Assembly (NCBI GenBank): GCA_037179385.1
Contig: CM074184.1
Location: 11,674,001-11,738,000, forward strand
From: Holothuria scabra
Lineage: Eukaryota; Echinodermata; Holothuroidea; Aspidochirotida; Holothuriidae
Direction of reading: 5' to 3'
DNA: 64,000 nt
The notes below the pieces were generated by a model. The model was not told where the DNA came from. It did not search any database and saw only the letters and a program-made list of their open reading frames with translations. Below are positions 21,095 through 33,700 of this stretch, piece after piece. The translations under genes were made by a program, and so were the position numbers. The first letter of the stretch is position 1. Every line of letters starts with the position of its first letter.

Positions 21095-24000
21095 GGAATA
21101 CCTTACTCAGGCGTGCACTGGAACAGCTGCTTGCAACATACAGCAGGATTCCGGATTTGCAATCCTAGGGTAGTGGGTACATAGTCCAGTGAGGTAATGA
21201 ACTGAGCTAATCGGTATCTCAAAAGTGTGTTTGAATCCGAACAAAATTACAAATTTTTCTCAAAAGAATTAAAGACAATTAAAGCTGGCAAATGCCATTT
21301 CCAATCTGGAAGGTGTTAAAATCCAAAATTTTGTTTGTATGTCCCTCGCCAATAGTGGTGGCGCTACGCTAAGATAGTAAACTCCAACCCCGTACAAAAG
21401 TATCCAGCCCCCCAGACCCCCTCACGAAAAAAATCCTAGCTACTCCACTGTATCGAAGAATCTACGTTTCCTATTAGCATAGCATGTCGACTTTTTGTAT
21501 CAGCAGCTAGTTAGAGGTACCGGCCATCGGGTTACGGGTATGCTGCACAGGCCTGGAGTCAAAGTTCTATATGAAAATGAAAGATCATTTTTAGAGCAAT
21601 TTAAGTTCAGAGGAGAGCCACTCGTCTCATACCTGAGGTTAGAAATGAACCTCATCCCCAAAAGCGGTTTGGGCTTAAAATTTTGGAGCTGAGGAGGGTT
21701 TCGGGTAACATGCTCCAGGTTTTCAAATTTCTTTCTGAATCCTTTGTTAGCTAGCAGTTACATTTAGAGGTCCAAAGTAATCCTCGGGTCAGAGGCTATT
21801 GTAAAATGCTTAACCTTTCGCCAGACTTGATATTTGGAAGTTCAGTTTCTCTCACATGTCCTTCATGAATGCAATAGCCTGCCTTCAGGGTGGGTCACGG
21901 TCGTTAACTCCACATCAGTGCATCGCGCCTGGTAAACATTGACAAGTTCTCTCATGACTGTAATAGAATCTAATCTTTTTTGGGCTCGTTACACTACGTA
22001 GGTGTCGGTGGTGTGCTTTTTGTTTTTGGGAGGGATTCTGGATTTCAGGGCACCCTATGGGGCCTTTATCAGCCCTTCTTTCCTCTGTTATGTTATTTTG
22101 ACTGAAGATCATTGTTGTTACAAAATGACCAAGTAGTGCGGATTGAGGCTTCTCGGCGACATTCAAAAAGCTCCCAAAACTTTGCTGCCTTTTTAAGACA
22201 GAGTATTTTAGGGGAACGGCACTGTAGCGGCTCGGAAATGTTTACCACTGGCTCAGTGCCTTATTACCATGCACTTAACTGGATTAGAGGTTGCAATGTC
22301 GGGCGGGCGAAGCGCGCGAAAAATGTTGCCTTTAAGCACTAATAATTACAAATATGGAGCTTTTATTGAGAAGAATTCAAAATTTTATGAAGGTAAATAT
22401 GGGAAAACCGCACTGAAGTTGACTGGTTTCTCAAATGGCAAATTTCTGAATTTTCACTTTTTCTAGCCGGGAAGGGGGAGGGGGGGGGGGGGGATCGGCC
22501 CCTGCCTCCTGTAGCTAGTACGTCACTGCCCTGCAACATTGAATACTGATTACATTTTGTCACTTCAATAACTAAATAATCAATCCACGAAGGCTACTCA
22601 ACCGACAGTGTTAAATGGTATCTGATGACAGGTGCGTGTGTATGAAAGCATTTGAGTACGGTAGGCCAATGGTTCCCTGCCTAGAATATGAAAACTTGCC
22701 CGAAAGACTGGTTCGGTTGGCTCTGAGCGTACAAAAAATTTTAAAAAATCACGACCCCCAGCTAGACACCCGGAAATGGCATGTCTAGGGCTTGTAAGTA
22801 GTAGCTAAGTTCCGTTTTTTTTTCTTTGGTTGAACACTGACCAATCATCATATCAGGGACGTAATTTGCACCGCGTGAAGTCAGCTTAGAAGTTTTGCCC
22901 CATCCAAACAAATATAGATATGTAGATATGGAGCTTGTGTTTCAGAAAACTTTGGATTGTTGGTTTCCTGTACGAAAATTTAAAGAGTTGGAGGATTACT
23001 GAAGAATCTGCACAAGTTTCCTTCCTGAATTGAGGACAAATGTGAGAATGACTGCACATCGCACAACTGCATCGTTGTTGCTACATAATGTTATCTAAGG
23101 CCTACGAAATGACACTCTCCGATGACATTTCAAAAGTTTCTCAAACTTTGTTGTCCTTTTTAGACAAAATATTTCAAAATCAAGAGCTCTCTTTGGAGCA
23201 CATTTGGAATTCTACAAAAGACAGTTTTTAAAAATAGCAATATAGCTGCCGTAATCTTTTGATGATGTGGTTTCACGTATGGTAAATATACGAGTTTGTC
23301 ATTTCCAGAGCTCGGAAAAGCGAAGTACAGGTAACAAAAAAGAACGAATATTCCTAAAGGTTCGGACGATTTCGAATCGTATTTCTTAAGAATAACGCCC
23401 ATGATACTAAAAATCAATATTCTAATTGTGCAACTATAACTTTATAAAACCAGCATCTTTAAAACTGGTGTTAAATGTGAAATTTTTTGTATTTCTTTTT
23501 TGTAATTTCCGCAGATGGCGACTATTTAGTATGCGTTGAACGAATATTTTGTCCACATTCCGCCCTTTGCAAATTTACCTACAAAATCAGGCGATGTACT
23601 GACAAAACATACAAAAAGCTCAATTAGTGGGGCGACGCCCCCCTGCCCCTTACTTTATGCGAGTGTTTGGAAAATATTTCAAGTTTTTGCAAAATCTGTT
23701 GATTTGAACTACTTGAGCAAATCTAAACTTTCAAACACAAAACCAAAGCAGACAGCCATCTCGCTACGATTATACTCACACCGTACTTACGGTAGCGAAA
23801 ACCTAGGCATATAACGTTTGTGAACTTCAGCTCCATCTTTGTATATACGAAGTCCGTGGAGAATTTTCTCTCATCAAGTTTTGCTCTGAACCTTAATGAA
23901 GTCATAATTTTAGCATTACCAAACTAGCAATGTTGACGATATATATGTATTATTAATAGCATTTGAAAAGTCTAATTCATCGGAGCTAGCGGGCTTCAAA

Positions 24001-24480
24001 TAGGCTATCTATCAATACTATCGTAAGAACTCAAGTAGCTGCAGAGTGGCATAAGTGCTTTTTACGAAGACTCAGGAAGACGAATAGTCACGTCACCTCG
24101 TACTTGCAGATGGGATTTGTTGTGGAATTAAGCTGCCATTATAAAGACAGAATACCAGTTTTGTCATTGAAGTAAAACCTTTATGTCGTCATGAGAGTTA
24201 AACATGCTATCATATCCGAATCCCATACCACTTTTCAAAAAAAAAAAAAAAAAAAAAATGGATGGGGATCAAAGAGAAAGCTTGAAATCTTAAAATGACA
24301 ATGGCACAGGAACGTTTTTCTTTTAAAGTTGTGGTGCAATCGGGATATCCATGGGCTCGGTGAAGGGAACCAACTGGAGTGGTAGCATCCAGATGCAGAG
24401 CATTTCTAACTGGTTTATCACTTACCTGTTACCGTATTTCACTACACACGGTCAATAAACGTAAAAAAGTGATAAAGATG
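21095..24480. other. Non-coding region with transposon debris
   Basis: No gene is supported. Isolated hAT-like right ends occur near 21439-21450 (CTAGCTACTCCACTG) and 22516-22533 (CTAGTACGTCACTG) without recognisable left partners. 22685-22790 is related to the GCGGAGCGTACA...CCGGAAATGGC repeats at 6474, 16925 and 17272. An A-run lies at 24238-24258. Confidence 0.35.
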
Positions 24481-24509
24481 ACGTTTTTCACACATTTTCG
24501 GTATTAGAA

Positions 24510-24675
24510 TAGGAATAAACCACATCTGTCTGACTTTTACTGTCTCATAAACCTTCTCGACTCCAAATTAATTAGCAACATAACGGACTCGGCTGCGCCT
24601 TGTCCGTTATGTTGCCAATTTGGAGTCTCGACGGTTTATTTACCATAAAAGTTAGCCCAATGCAATTTATTCCTT
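24510..24675. repeat. Foldback element with ~75 bp arms
   Basis: The arms AGGAATAAA...CTCCAAATT...CAACATAACGGAC and their complement pair across a loop at about 24590-24601 (centred on CGGCTGCGCC). The inner stem from ACATAACGGAC is perfect, and the outer stem has scattered mismatches and small bulges. It is probably a short foldback MITE and has no coding capacity. Confidence 0.6.
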
Positions 24676-24878
24676 ACATATAAGTACCATCATTCCCTAA
24701 ACTTTAAAGGGCCTTTGACTCGGCAGATTTTGGTGGGATAGCTACCTCTTCATAGTACTATCCGATCAAGTAAAAACAACTTATTACTGATATATAGCAC
24801 TGTTGAGTCAAAGGAGGATACTAAACACAGACAAGCATATGGTATGCATTCAGTGAGGGGCATTTGTAAAACATGGAC

Positions 24879-25247
24879 AGAGCCAAACAGAGCCAAACAG
24901 ACCCAAACAGAGCCAAACAGACCCCAAAAGAGCCAAACATACTCAAACAGAGCCAAACAGACCCAAACAGGGCCAAACAGAGTCAAACAGACCCAAAAGA
25001 GCCAAACATACCCAAACAGAGCCAAACATACCCAAACAGGGCCAAACAGAGCCAAACAGACCCAAAAAGAGCCAAACAGAGCTAAACATACCCAAACAGA
25101 GCCAAACAGACCCAAACCGAGCCAAACAGACCCCCCAAAAGAGCCAAACAGAGCCAAACAGGGCCAAACAGACCCCAAAAGAGCCAAAAATACCCAAACA
25201 GAGCCAAGCATACCCAAACAGGGCCAAACAGAGCCAAACAGAGCCAA
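24879..25247. repeat. 10-11 bp minisatellite (AGCCAAACAG / ACCCAAACAG)
   Basis: About 35 units of 10-11 bases alternate between AGCC- and ACCC-AAACAG, with extra A or C bases in CCCAAAAGAGCC variants. The same units follow the inverted ends of the surrounding element, so the array grew from its subterminal sequence. Confidence 0.85.
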
Positions 25248-25329
25248 AGCCTATTTCGAGTTTTGTTCTCTAAAAAATAGCATCACACATGATTGCATAA
25301 GTTATAATATTTATAGTCTGTGGTATGAC

Positions 25330-25402
25330 CAGGTCCAGGCTGGAAATTGGTCCTCTGACCTCCAAGTTAGAGTCTAACGCTCTACCAACTAGACTACACA
25401 CC
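25330..25402 (-). repeat. tRNA-like sequence (SINE head or tRNA pseudogene)
   Basis: The minus strand reads GTAGTCTAGTTGGTAGAGCG, a good D-arm/A-box, then GTTAGACTCTAACTTGGAGG where an anticodon arm would be. The T-arm is degenerate (GGTCAGAGGACC). The anticodon and T stems do not pair well, so a working tRNA is unlikely. It lies inside the composite repeat element. Confidence 0.45.
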
Positions 25403-25922
25403 CTGTCCTAAAAGCATAGAGAGAGATGGCCCATATAAACAAGAATAAACAGTATTACATTTATTTAATACCCTGTTCATGTCACAGAATGTCGTCCTCA
25501 AGTTGGCAAGACATAAGGATGCATCCCCATCCCTCCAGAATTGACATACCTGCTTGATGTTGTACTGAAATGTACAGAACGAATTTTCATATCAAGGTAT
25601 ATATGTTAAACCCATGAAAAACAGAAACTGTTGATCCAACACAGCAACAACTACAGTATTTCTACAGCAGTTTAAAGTTAAAATTTAGTTCTGTTTGGGT
25701 CTGTTTGGCTCTGTCCATGTTTTACAAATTTGAAGGGAACCATTTGTAAAACATGGACAGAGCCAAACAGAGCCAAATCTAAACCTATTAAATAACTTTG
25801 GTAGTGGCAATCAGTTAACGTAAGTTATGATTGTAGTTTAAATATGATGTGAGAATTCGTTCTTGACATAGTTTGGCTCTGTTTGGGTCTGTTTGGCTCT
25901 GTCCATGTTTTACAAATGCCCC

Positions 25923-27329
25923 GGGTGAGCTGCGGGGCGAAATCTAGAGACCTAGGGTATCGTACTTTACAGGTTTTCCTTTGTGTGTGTTTAAGGGAAA
26001 TGTTGCATTTAAAATGCTCCAATATAGCATTAAAAGTAAAAAGTTCTAGTCATTTTCAAATCATTCGGTCTCAACAATAAACCCCAGCAATAGGTTCATC
26101 TCCTCAAAATATTATGCACAGGAAGAGTTATGGAAGTTCCATCTTTTGAAATGTTGAAAGTTTGGGTAAACAAATTATTCTTGATTAACAAACAACTGAA
26201 TTTCTATCTGACGGAAACTCACATCTTGAAAAGAAGGCTACCATACTGTCTTATTTGTAATTATTTATCAGCTTTTGTCAATAAATATTGGTTTAAAAAG
26301 GATGAAACTTTCTTGTAAAACAGACGCAGTATTTCCCTTTAATGTTGAAACCCTAAGAACAGTCGACTACTTCAACAATATCATCATCCTCGTAACTATT
26401 TTTTCATTGAGATGTTAAGTCAATTTGAAATATCCCGCAGGTGCACTTCCGTTTAAATATTAAGGTATACATCCTTAGCCTATACTGACATGAAACAGTT
26501 TACCCACCCAAAATGAACAGAATTAAAGAGATCCGTGTCGTTTTAATATAGTTTCAATAAAATGATTGCTCCGTTGAAAAACATCATTTAAAGTATTTCA
26601 TAAAAAGTACTATTAAATTAATGATTATAATACTATGAAAAGGTGTACCTACATATAGTCAATTGGATTTGCTAGCGGACGACACTTTACAAAAAGTAAG
26701 GGGTGAAATAGTAATTTAGGGGCCTCGATCTGTAATTGCAGCGAGGTTAGGCATTTAAAATATTCAAAGGTATTTATACTTTGCATTGACAGCAGAAATC
26801 CCTTTTCGACTTTTGGTACACACTTCAAACAATTCTGTAAATAAAAAACTCAAAGGGATGTCGTTCGTACCCCCGAATCTCCCTTGGTGACGCCCATGAA
26901 TGACTGTTAGCAGTCATTAGTGGGGTCTATCGGCCTTAAATCGTATTCATTTATCAGTTTATTGTGTACATGAATTTCAAACCTTCATAAACAATGCAAC
27001 TGAGGGAATCAAGAGACATTTCAGTATGCAACCCTCCATGGTACAGGTAAGTAAAGAAATTGAAAGATTAAATAAAAGGTGATAGACTCCAGTTATGGCC
27101 GACTAAAATCAGACCATCACTTGCTGTCCGGATTCGTCTGTAGGGAAAAACTGGAATTCCATGGGGGATATATGCGTACTCATATACCGCAAGTCGATGA
27201 AACAAAAGTGCATGTTGGGTGTAAACAGTTTCAAGAACAGAAATCCGAATGTTTGGCCCAACTAGAGAAGTTGTAAAACTTAGACTACAGTTCAAAAACC
27301 TGAATGCGATTGAGGACGACACTAAAGAT

Positions 27330-27361
<32 letters not shown>

Positions 27362-27760
27362 CCGAAGACTCGAGTATGCAAAGTGCACGAAACTTTTGTA
27401 ATTTGGAAAACAATAAAACAATAAAAAATGCTTCTACATTCGTTCCAAAGACACTTCAGTGCCGTGTCCATTGTAAACTGTAGAGGATGGAGGATCATAA
27501 CTTTCGATAGTGTCAACCTTTAGCTCTCTTATGAAATTTTATTTCCTAAATAATTGTCAAAGAAGCGAATTAATTACGAATACCACACATAGACTTGCCT
27601 AAAAAATTCTAACCGCGACAAACGAGTTGCACGGGCTTTGCATACAAATACATCTTCCGTTTTCTTAAAATTTTGTTTGCCAATTTCAAAGTGAACTTCT
27701 GCCTAGCCATCCAAAACAGATTGCAATATTATTAATTAATTATGACTTAGATCACAAATT
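25923..27760. other. Non-coding region with one dispersed repeat
   Basis: 26915-27140 is the second copy of the repeat at 16395-16630. The stretch 26880-26898 (CCTTGGTGACGCCCATG) resembles a transposon right end without a partner. An A-run lies at 27331-27360. No gene is seen. Confidence 0.4.
26915..27140. repeat. Dispersed repeat, copy 2 (copy 1 at 16395-16630)
   Basis: It has the same order of shared blocks as copy 1, including GGTAAGTAAAGAAATTGAAAG against GGTAAACAAGGAAATCGAAAG, with scattered substitutions and small indels. Confidence 0.6.
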
Positions 27761-27761
27761 A

Positions 27762-28261
27762 ATGCAAATAGTAAACTGTCTGAAGTATTCTGTAACATTG
27801 TTTGCCCCAGAAGGTCCTTACATGTTCCCAACCCCAAAAGAAATAATGCACCTTTTTACAGTTACCAGGCACAATTCTAAACACGGGAAACTACTGTTGA
27901 ATAATTATTTTTACAAAGTCTGGAGTGAACATCAAAATGATATTAAACATTCTAGATCTTATGCAACTTTTAAAGACAAGTTAAATCTCATTTGATAGGC
28001 AATTACTCTGTTTAAGTTTTATGCCAAGTTGGACCCGCCTCCTTTTGCCAGTTCCTTCTGGCTTTAATACATGTAAAGTGTTCTGTTTTCTTGTTCTTTT
28101 ATCTTTCTTTTTTCTCAGTTGCTTTAAAGGTCGCTAGCTATGATAAACATATTTCTGTTTTCTAGCGTCCTGTTTAAACTCTACATTTCACCTTGCATCT
28201 TGTTTTAATATGGATCTTTGTAAATGTGTTTGTAAACGAAACACACTGAACTGAACTGAAC
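27762..28261 (+). pseudogene. Possible LINE 3' end (ORF2 tail and 3' UTR)
   Basis: The frame to 27995 ends with KHGKLLLNNYFYKVW followed by SRSYATFKDKLNLI. This loosely fits the W...I...S...FK..L pattern that closes many Jockey/CR1-like reverse transcriptase ORFs. About 260 bases of T-rich sequence follow, ending in a short CTGAACTGAAC repeat typical of LINE tails. There is no RT core, so the call is tentative. Confidence 0.4.
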
Positions 28262-28975
28262 AAAAGAACAAACAGGCAAGATTTCTCGTGCCGCTTTGCG
28301 ATATCTTGAATGCTAAGCCCCTCCTTCATGATCACATCCCTCAGCCTAAACACACGAACAATCGATTATTGATTACCGATTATCTTTGGACTGATAATAT
28401 TTGAGATGCTATTGATAATCAATGAGACTGGAGCGCGCGGAGTGGGCAAAAATTTCAATGATTTATGAAGAATTTTGATCTAGTTATAAAGGTTTATATG
28501 GGGTCAGTCGAAAAACTTTCCATACCGAGTATCAGAACATTCCATTTCACATTTTGCCTTGTTTGAGGGGAGGAATGGAACCGGCCGGCCTTGGTGTCAA
28601 CTTTGACATAGATAAAGGCAGCGGAAACTAAGGGCAAAGGATAAATTTTTGGGGGAGCGAAAATGTTCGAGTGCAGCACGAAACCGAGTCCAAAGCTCCC
28701 ATTTCTGGGGTGGGGGCCCAGGGGGCGAAGCCTTCGGAAGCTCGAATATTTTAGCATGTCTCTGGATGAAAAATTAAGTCTATAGAGAGGTGTATTGTAT
28801 TAGTTAATATTTACGGTTTACCCAAGTGGGGGAGGCGGTATAATGTGAATATTCACTCCAGAACTTCTAGCTAAATTTACTTGAAACAAAGGGTTTCTCT
28901 GGAAAGGCAGATGATTAATAAAAGTGGAAGTTCTCCGCTATTTTTTTTCTATTTAGAGCTTTCGAATCAAATGAT
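28262..28975. other. Non-coding; distantly repeated block
   Basis: 28725-28800 resembles 48145-48225 (GGAAGCTC...TTTTAGCAT...CTCTGGATGAAAAA), so it is part of a dispersed repeat. No gene is seen. Confidence 0.35.
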
Positions 28976-29207
28976 ACACTCTAAAAAGAAAACGTATGTA
29001 GCAATCAAACACATATTTTGAGCTCAGTAAGCAACGTTTAAATTCTAAACATGTTTAGCAATTAAACAATAAATATTTAGCAATTAAACGTACTTTAAAA
29101 GGAAACGTTTAGAAATAAAAAACCCAGACTGTTGAACATCTAAACATGCTTACAAAATGCGGGCAAGTGTTTATAGCTCTTAATTCTTGGTCACCTTTTT
29201 AGGGTGT
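28976..29207. mobile_element. MITE-like repeat with AAACATGTTTAGCAATTAAAC units
   Basis: The ends ACACTCTAAAAAG (28976) and the complement of CTTTTTAGGGTGT (ending 29207) form an imperfect inverted repeat. The interior repeats TAAACATG/CATGTTTA, AGCAATTAAAC and ACGTTTA in both orientations. No target duplication is clear. Confidence 0.4.
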
Positions 29208-30173
29208 TATTTCATGGAACATAAAATCGATTTCATCTCGAGATGGAGAACCGTTCATGAAAGATACCAAGTGCAACCGATTTCACAGGGATTGCTAACC
29301 GTATATACGCGAGCTAGGCCAAAATTTTGTATGGAATATCACTTCGATTTGAAAAGGTGTGTTTAAAGTCCGAACCAAGATATTTGAAAGCTCCCAAGTG
29401 TGTGCTTATTCGGAAAGGTAAACGTTTGCCATTGCGTTTGCCATTATTATTTATTTGTATGTGTCTTGGTTTGTTCCCGGGGACCACACTACAGGCACCA
29501 CTCCTTTTTTTGAGGTTAATTTGTAACGAGTCACCCACTTTTGCAGTCGAGTCGAGTCATTTTCTACCTTTAGTGCGACCCGAGTCGAGTCAGTGACTAT
29601 ACTATACACTATGAGGAAAATCCATAATGTACCGATAATTCCTCTTGTCATTTCCCTTTTGAAAAATATATGACTCGAGACACGACTCGTTTCAACTCTG
29701 TCTTGAGGAAAAGATAAGTCAGTGCTTTTACACCATGTCACAAATGCTGTTTTGAAACTTCGTTTGTTTAGGCCTATGTGTTACATAGATATTAAATATC
29801 TGATGAAGATCATTAACGTTACGCACATGCATACGCCACTCTACGCGCACAGTATGAAAAATAGTGCAGGTAAATCATGCGAGCACAGCTGCTTTTGGGA
29901 AGTACTCCCTCTCCCTAGATCCTATTCCCAGTATGGGCATCGAATTCACGCCACCATGAATTTGGGGGCGATGCGCGGAATTTGTGTAGCCTGCAGACTG
30001 GCACTCGAAGCCGGGACTAATCCACTGTTCGAAATGATTGTTTTATTGGTAATCACGGGACACAGGAAACAGACATTATGGATTTGCCAGTGGTCGGTTT
30101 GCCCACTTTTTATACAACTCGAGAAAAGTGAGAAACTTGATCAAACTGAAGAGCGAAATTGATTATAAAAAAA

Positions 30174-30216
<43 letters not shown>

Positions 30217-30499
30217 GAAGACATATCTCATAGATTTTTTCTTATTTCGCTTCTAACTATCTTTCGTAATATTTAAGGACTTACACAATGCATTTTCAAG
30301 GTAAACCAATGAAATACCCTCCTAAATGTCATGATTTAGTGAGAAAAATATTAACATATTTCTCTCATGCGCCAGTCATGAAACACCGCCGTGCAGGTAA
30401 CTAAATTAAACAATATCGGAGTTACTGTGTTAATATTAATATTAAAAGGTCAACTAATGTTAAAAATAATAGGCCCAAAATTTCTGAACATCCCCTTAA
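29208..30499. other. Non-coding region
   Basis: No gene is supported. An (AAAT)n microsatellite occupies about 30166-30214. The stretch 29530-29700 repeats GAGTCGAGTC/GACTCGAGAC motifs. Confidence 0.35.
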
Positions 30500-30750
30500 A
30501 GATCAAGGGCAATCCCCTAAACTTATTTTAAAGCAACAGCTAAATATAAAAATTTTCCTCTTATTTCTCTCGAAGTATTTGTCATCACATTTTATAACTT
30601 AAAAATAGCATATTCAATGTAAAACAAGCAGTTACTTCTAGTATATTTCTCATTTGAAGAGAAAATTGTTGTCACATGACTCTCAACAGCCAATCATGAA
30701 GCAGGACAGTCTTCTACACTACTTCAAGTTGGGGTGACTGCTCTTGCCCT
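30500..30750. mobile_element. TTAA-flanked MITE, family B copy 1
   Basis: Flanked by TTAA (30496-30499 and 30751-30754). The ends are related inverted repeats: AGATCAAGGGCAATCCCC on the left, and AGGGCAAGAGCAGTCACCCC read inward from the right. Related copies lie near 45249-45495, 47479-47684 and 55309-55442, marked by the AGCCAATCATGAA and AGGGCAAGAGCAGTC blocks. Confidence 0.6.
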
Positions 30751-30754
30751 TTAA

Positions 30755-33700
30755 GGAGTTTGTGGTCTTTCGTCTTTCCCTATCATAAAGTGAACTTTTG
30801 TTGCAAACTTTCCAGAATGAGATTGATCCAATAGATCGTTCGTTCATTTAATAAGAGAAACCATCAACATTTGCTACAGTAATTGATTAACACCGACAAC
30901 AACGCTGTTCACTTTCACTTTATGGGCTTCTCCGAGCAGGTGTAGCTTGTTTTGCAAACTTCAATGTTGAATTGTTCCGTTTGCAAAACTGTTTAAAGAC
31001 ACTGTATCGTGGAGCGAAACGGGGGCGGCAGCATCTTTTTAGAATTGTTCTTTTCTCCTTCGCGCATCAAAAACTGTTACAGCGCCATCACCCTCCTTAG
31101 CCGTGAAAAATGTTCGTGCAATCGACGGAGGGAAGTTGAAGCATGGAAGTAGTAGACGGTACTCATTCGGGTGATGTGGATTTCTGCAAGACATTTACCA
31201 CATACACCGAACAATCGTCGGCAATAACAAGAGAAGTCGGCGAGGGCAACTTTTCCCAAAATTAACATGAGATCGACGGCACGACATCCAGGGAACACTT
31301 TATCAGCTTTAATTAACGAGTAATTTGTGATGTTTAAAGCTGCGAGAAGGTAAGGAAAAGAGATAAGAACAAATACGATGGCAATTAGTAGACATTGACA
31401 GTAATTCTGCGAAAAATCCTTTGCTTGGCGATGTGTAGTATTACTTATGTGTATATGCCATACAAAATTGAACAAGGGAGAAATTTTCCCAAGATTATGG
31501 GCACAAATTCCCAAGGTCCGATACAATACAGAAAGAAACAAATTCAACTTCCATCACGTTGCATGTGGATCCTTGTTATTTTATTGAGTGTATAATTAAT
31601 GCTACAGTAGTTTCTACCGGGATACACCTTCAAATTAAGGCTGATATATCTTAAACAGCTGTGAAAGGGACAAAACTTTAGTCATTGCCAGTATGAAATT
31701 ACTTCAAGCACAACACTCTTTGTCCTACAATTGAGTTACATAGTGTTATAGTAAAATATATCCCACAATTAGAAAGACTTGTGTAAATTGACAGATTCCA
31801 GACTACACTCTGATCACATATGATGGCCTAGCTAGCTCGACAATTGGCTTTTCACCCCCTAAATTAGGACAAAATCAAAAAAGACTAGTTGTGTGGTGCA
31901 CAAAAGTTTAGGAAGGGTTTGCTTGATGAAAGCATTATATACAGTATGATTAGAAATAAATTGGACTGACCATGTTCAAAGGATAAGAATGCTATCCAAC
32001 CAGCTCAGTACTGTTGTAATAATGCCAACAATTTCCACTGAATGCTTAATTGACATGTGACAGCAAATTGCATCTAGGGATTGTCTTGCCATGATGGTTG
32101 TCTGAATGAGTCCTTCCACACCCAACCTCAGGAGAACTTAGTTTACTAGACCAAAGATTTTAAGACTTTTCAGGGTGCTTGCTATAATCCATTACCTAAC
32201 CTCATTTTAAAACATCAGGGTATTAAATAGCCCTCAAACAGGTCTATGTCGTCAGTTAAATGGCCTAATGAAATTCTCTACAGGTAACAGAATACACATG
32301 CAGCCCTGTTAACCAGGGAATGGGGGTGGCAATTTGAACTTCTCTCCACTGATACCCGAAGTGTAACCCAATATAAGTCTATCAATCATTTAAAGCCCTC
32401 CCCCCTTACCCTCCAAATTAGGAAAAAAAGGTTCTAGCTACCCCACATGACAAAGTTTTTCGTCAAACTATGTTTGCCACTGCTAGGCTTCTTTAAAGGG
32501 TGAATCTCTTCATTCCAGATGGTTCCAGCCAGTTCTGGTAAAATGGCTAACATCTTTAGCTCCTCAAAAAGCACACAAACTTTTGTTGCTAAGAGACTAA
32601 CCCTGTCAAGTAGTTGTCATGTTTAATAAAACAGAACAATTGCAGTGCATGCAACTGCCTGTTGTAATGAAAGCATTAGCTCCCTACTGCTTCTTCTGAA
32701 TTGGTCAATGGAAGAGCAGTCACTTATTACAAAGGTTACTCTCTCTCATAACTAATCCACATGAGTATCCATATTTTTTGAAACAGATTCCCTTCACAAG
32801 CTAGCGTACATCTCTCATGTTTCATATGCTATTTTGCATTTTAATTAACATCATATGAAATAAACATCATATTAATCCAGGCCTGTGTCAGTCATGTAAC
32901 AGCTCAGCAGCCTCTGCCTGTCACAAGAATCTTCAGTATGGCTATATGTACATAGCATGAAGTAAATTAAAATATCATACCAGAGTAATCTAACCTTCGA
33001 GAGTACAACATTTTCAACAGTTTACTCAAACTAAAAGGTTGTTACTACATGTGACATATTACTTGTTTATATCATGCTCTTCTTTGTATCCTTGAAGGCA
33101 CTAGCACTACAGGAACTGCATCAACTTTCTGGAAAAAAAATCACCTACAATACCTACTCTATGGCAGAACTCATGCATGGGAACCTACCATTATCTTCTT
33201 GTTAGGCTGGAAGGAAAATTGATGTCTTCTCTTTAAAGAAGAAAGTGCATGCCAGGTCTGTATGGTGGCTTTGAGAACTACATCTCCACTGCAAGCTGAT
33301 TGCCTAGAGAATTCAACTATTCAAACTTGCTTCGTATGACTGTCAATATTTACTTAATGCAATATTCCGAGACTGGGGAAGACGGCCGGTGTCATCATGT
33401 TAGGATACAGTGACAGGAGTGCAAGTATAGGAGTGGAAAGGCCACCCAGAAGTACATTGAGATGGGAATTTTATGTCATGATATCAGTGACAAAAAATGA
33501 ACTTGTAGACCCAAACTGTGATGCAAGATATATCATGAAAGTTGCATGAAAGCCTCGGATTCCTACATTTAAAAAACTTCATTTACAAAGATGGTAGTAG
33601 TTTTCATATCACTTGAAATATAAACTTTTTTTGAAAAAACAAGTTTTTGTATCATTTTTGAAGTGAATTCATAACAACATGCAAAATAGGAGAGTTATGT

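Larger units (their letters stand above)
24857..25922. mobile_element. Composite inverted-repeat element with an AAACAGAGCC minisatellite
   Basis: The outer ends are GGGGCATTTGTAAAACATGG at 24857 and its complement ending at 25922. Both run directly into repeats of AGCCAAACAG/ACCCAAACAG. A second pair of the same ends meets head to head at 25700-25771 as a perfect 30 bp stem with a 12-base loop (25730-25741). The minisatellite fills 24879-25247 on the left. No transposase is seen. Long open frames through the array only reflect a unit length divisible by three. Confidence 0.6.

Noticed and set aside
21439..22533. hAT-like right ends near 21450 and 22533
   Set aside because: The termini look plausible, but no left partner or target duplication could be found, so no element is called.
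24750..25377. Long open frames on both strands through 24.8-25.4 kb
   Set aside because: They run through a minisatellite of 10-11 bp units. The repeated residues only reflect the repeat, and no non-repetitive domain is attached.
25330..25402. A functional tRNA gene
   Set aside because: The A-box is good, but the anticodon and T stems do not pair and no acceptor stem is seen. It is kept only as a tRNA-like repeat.
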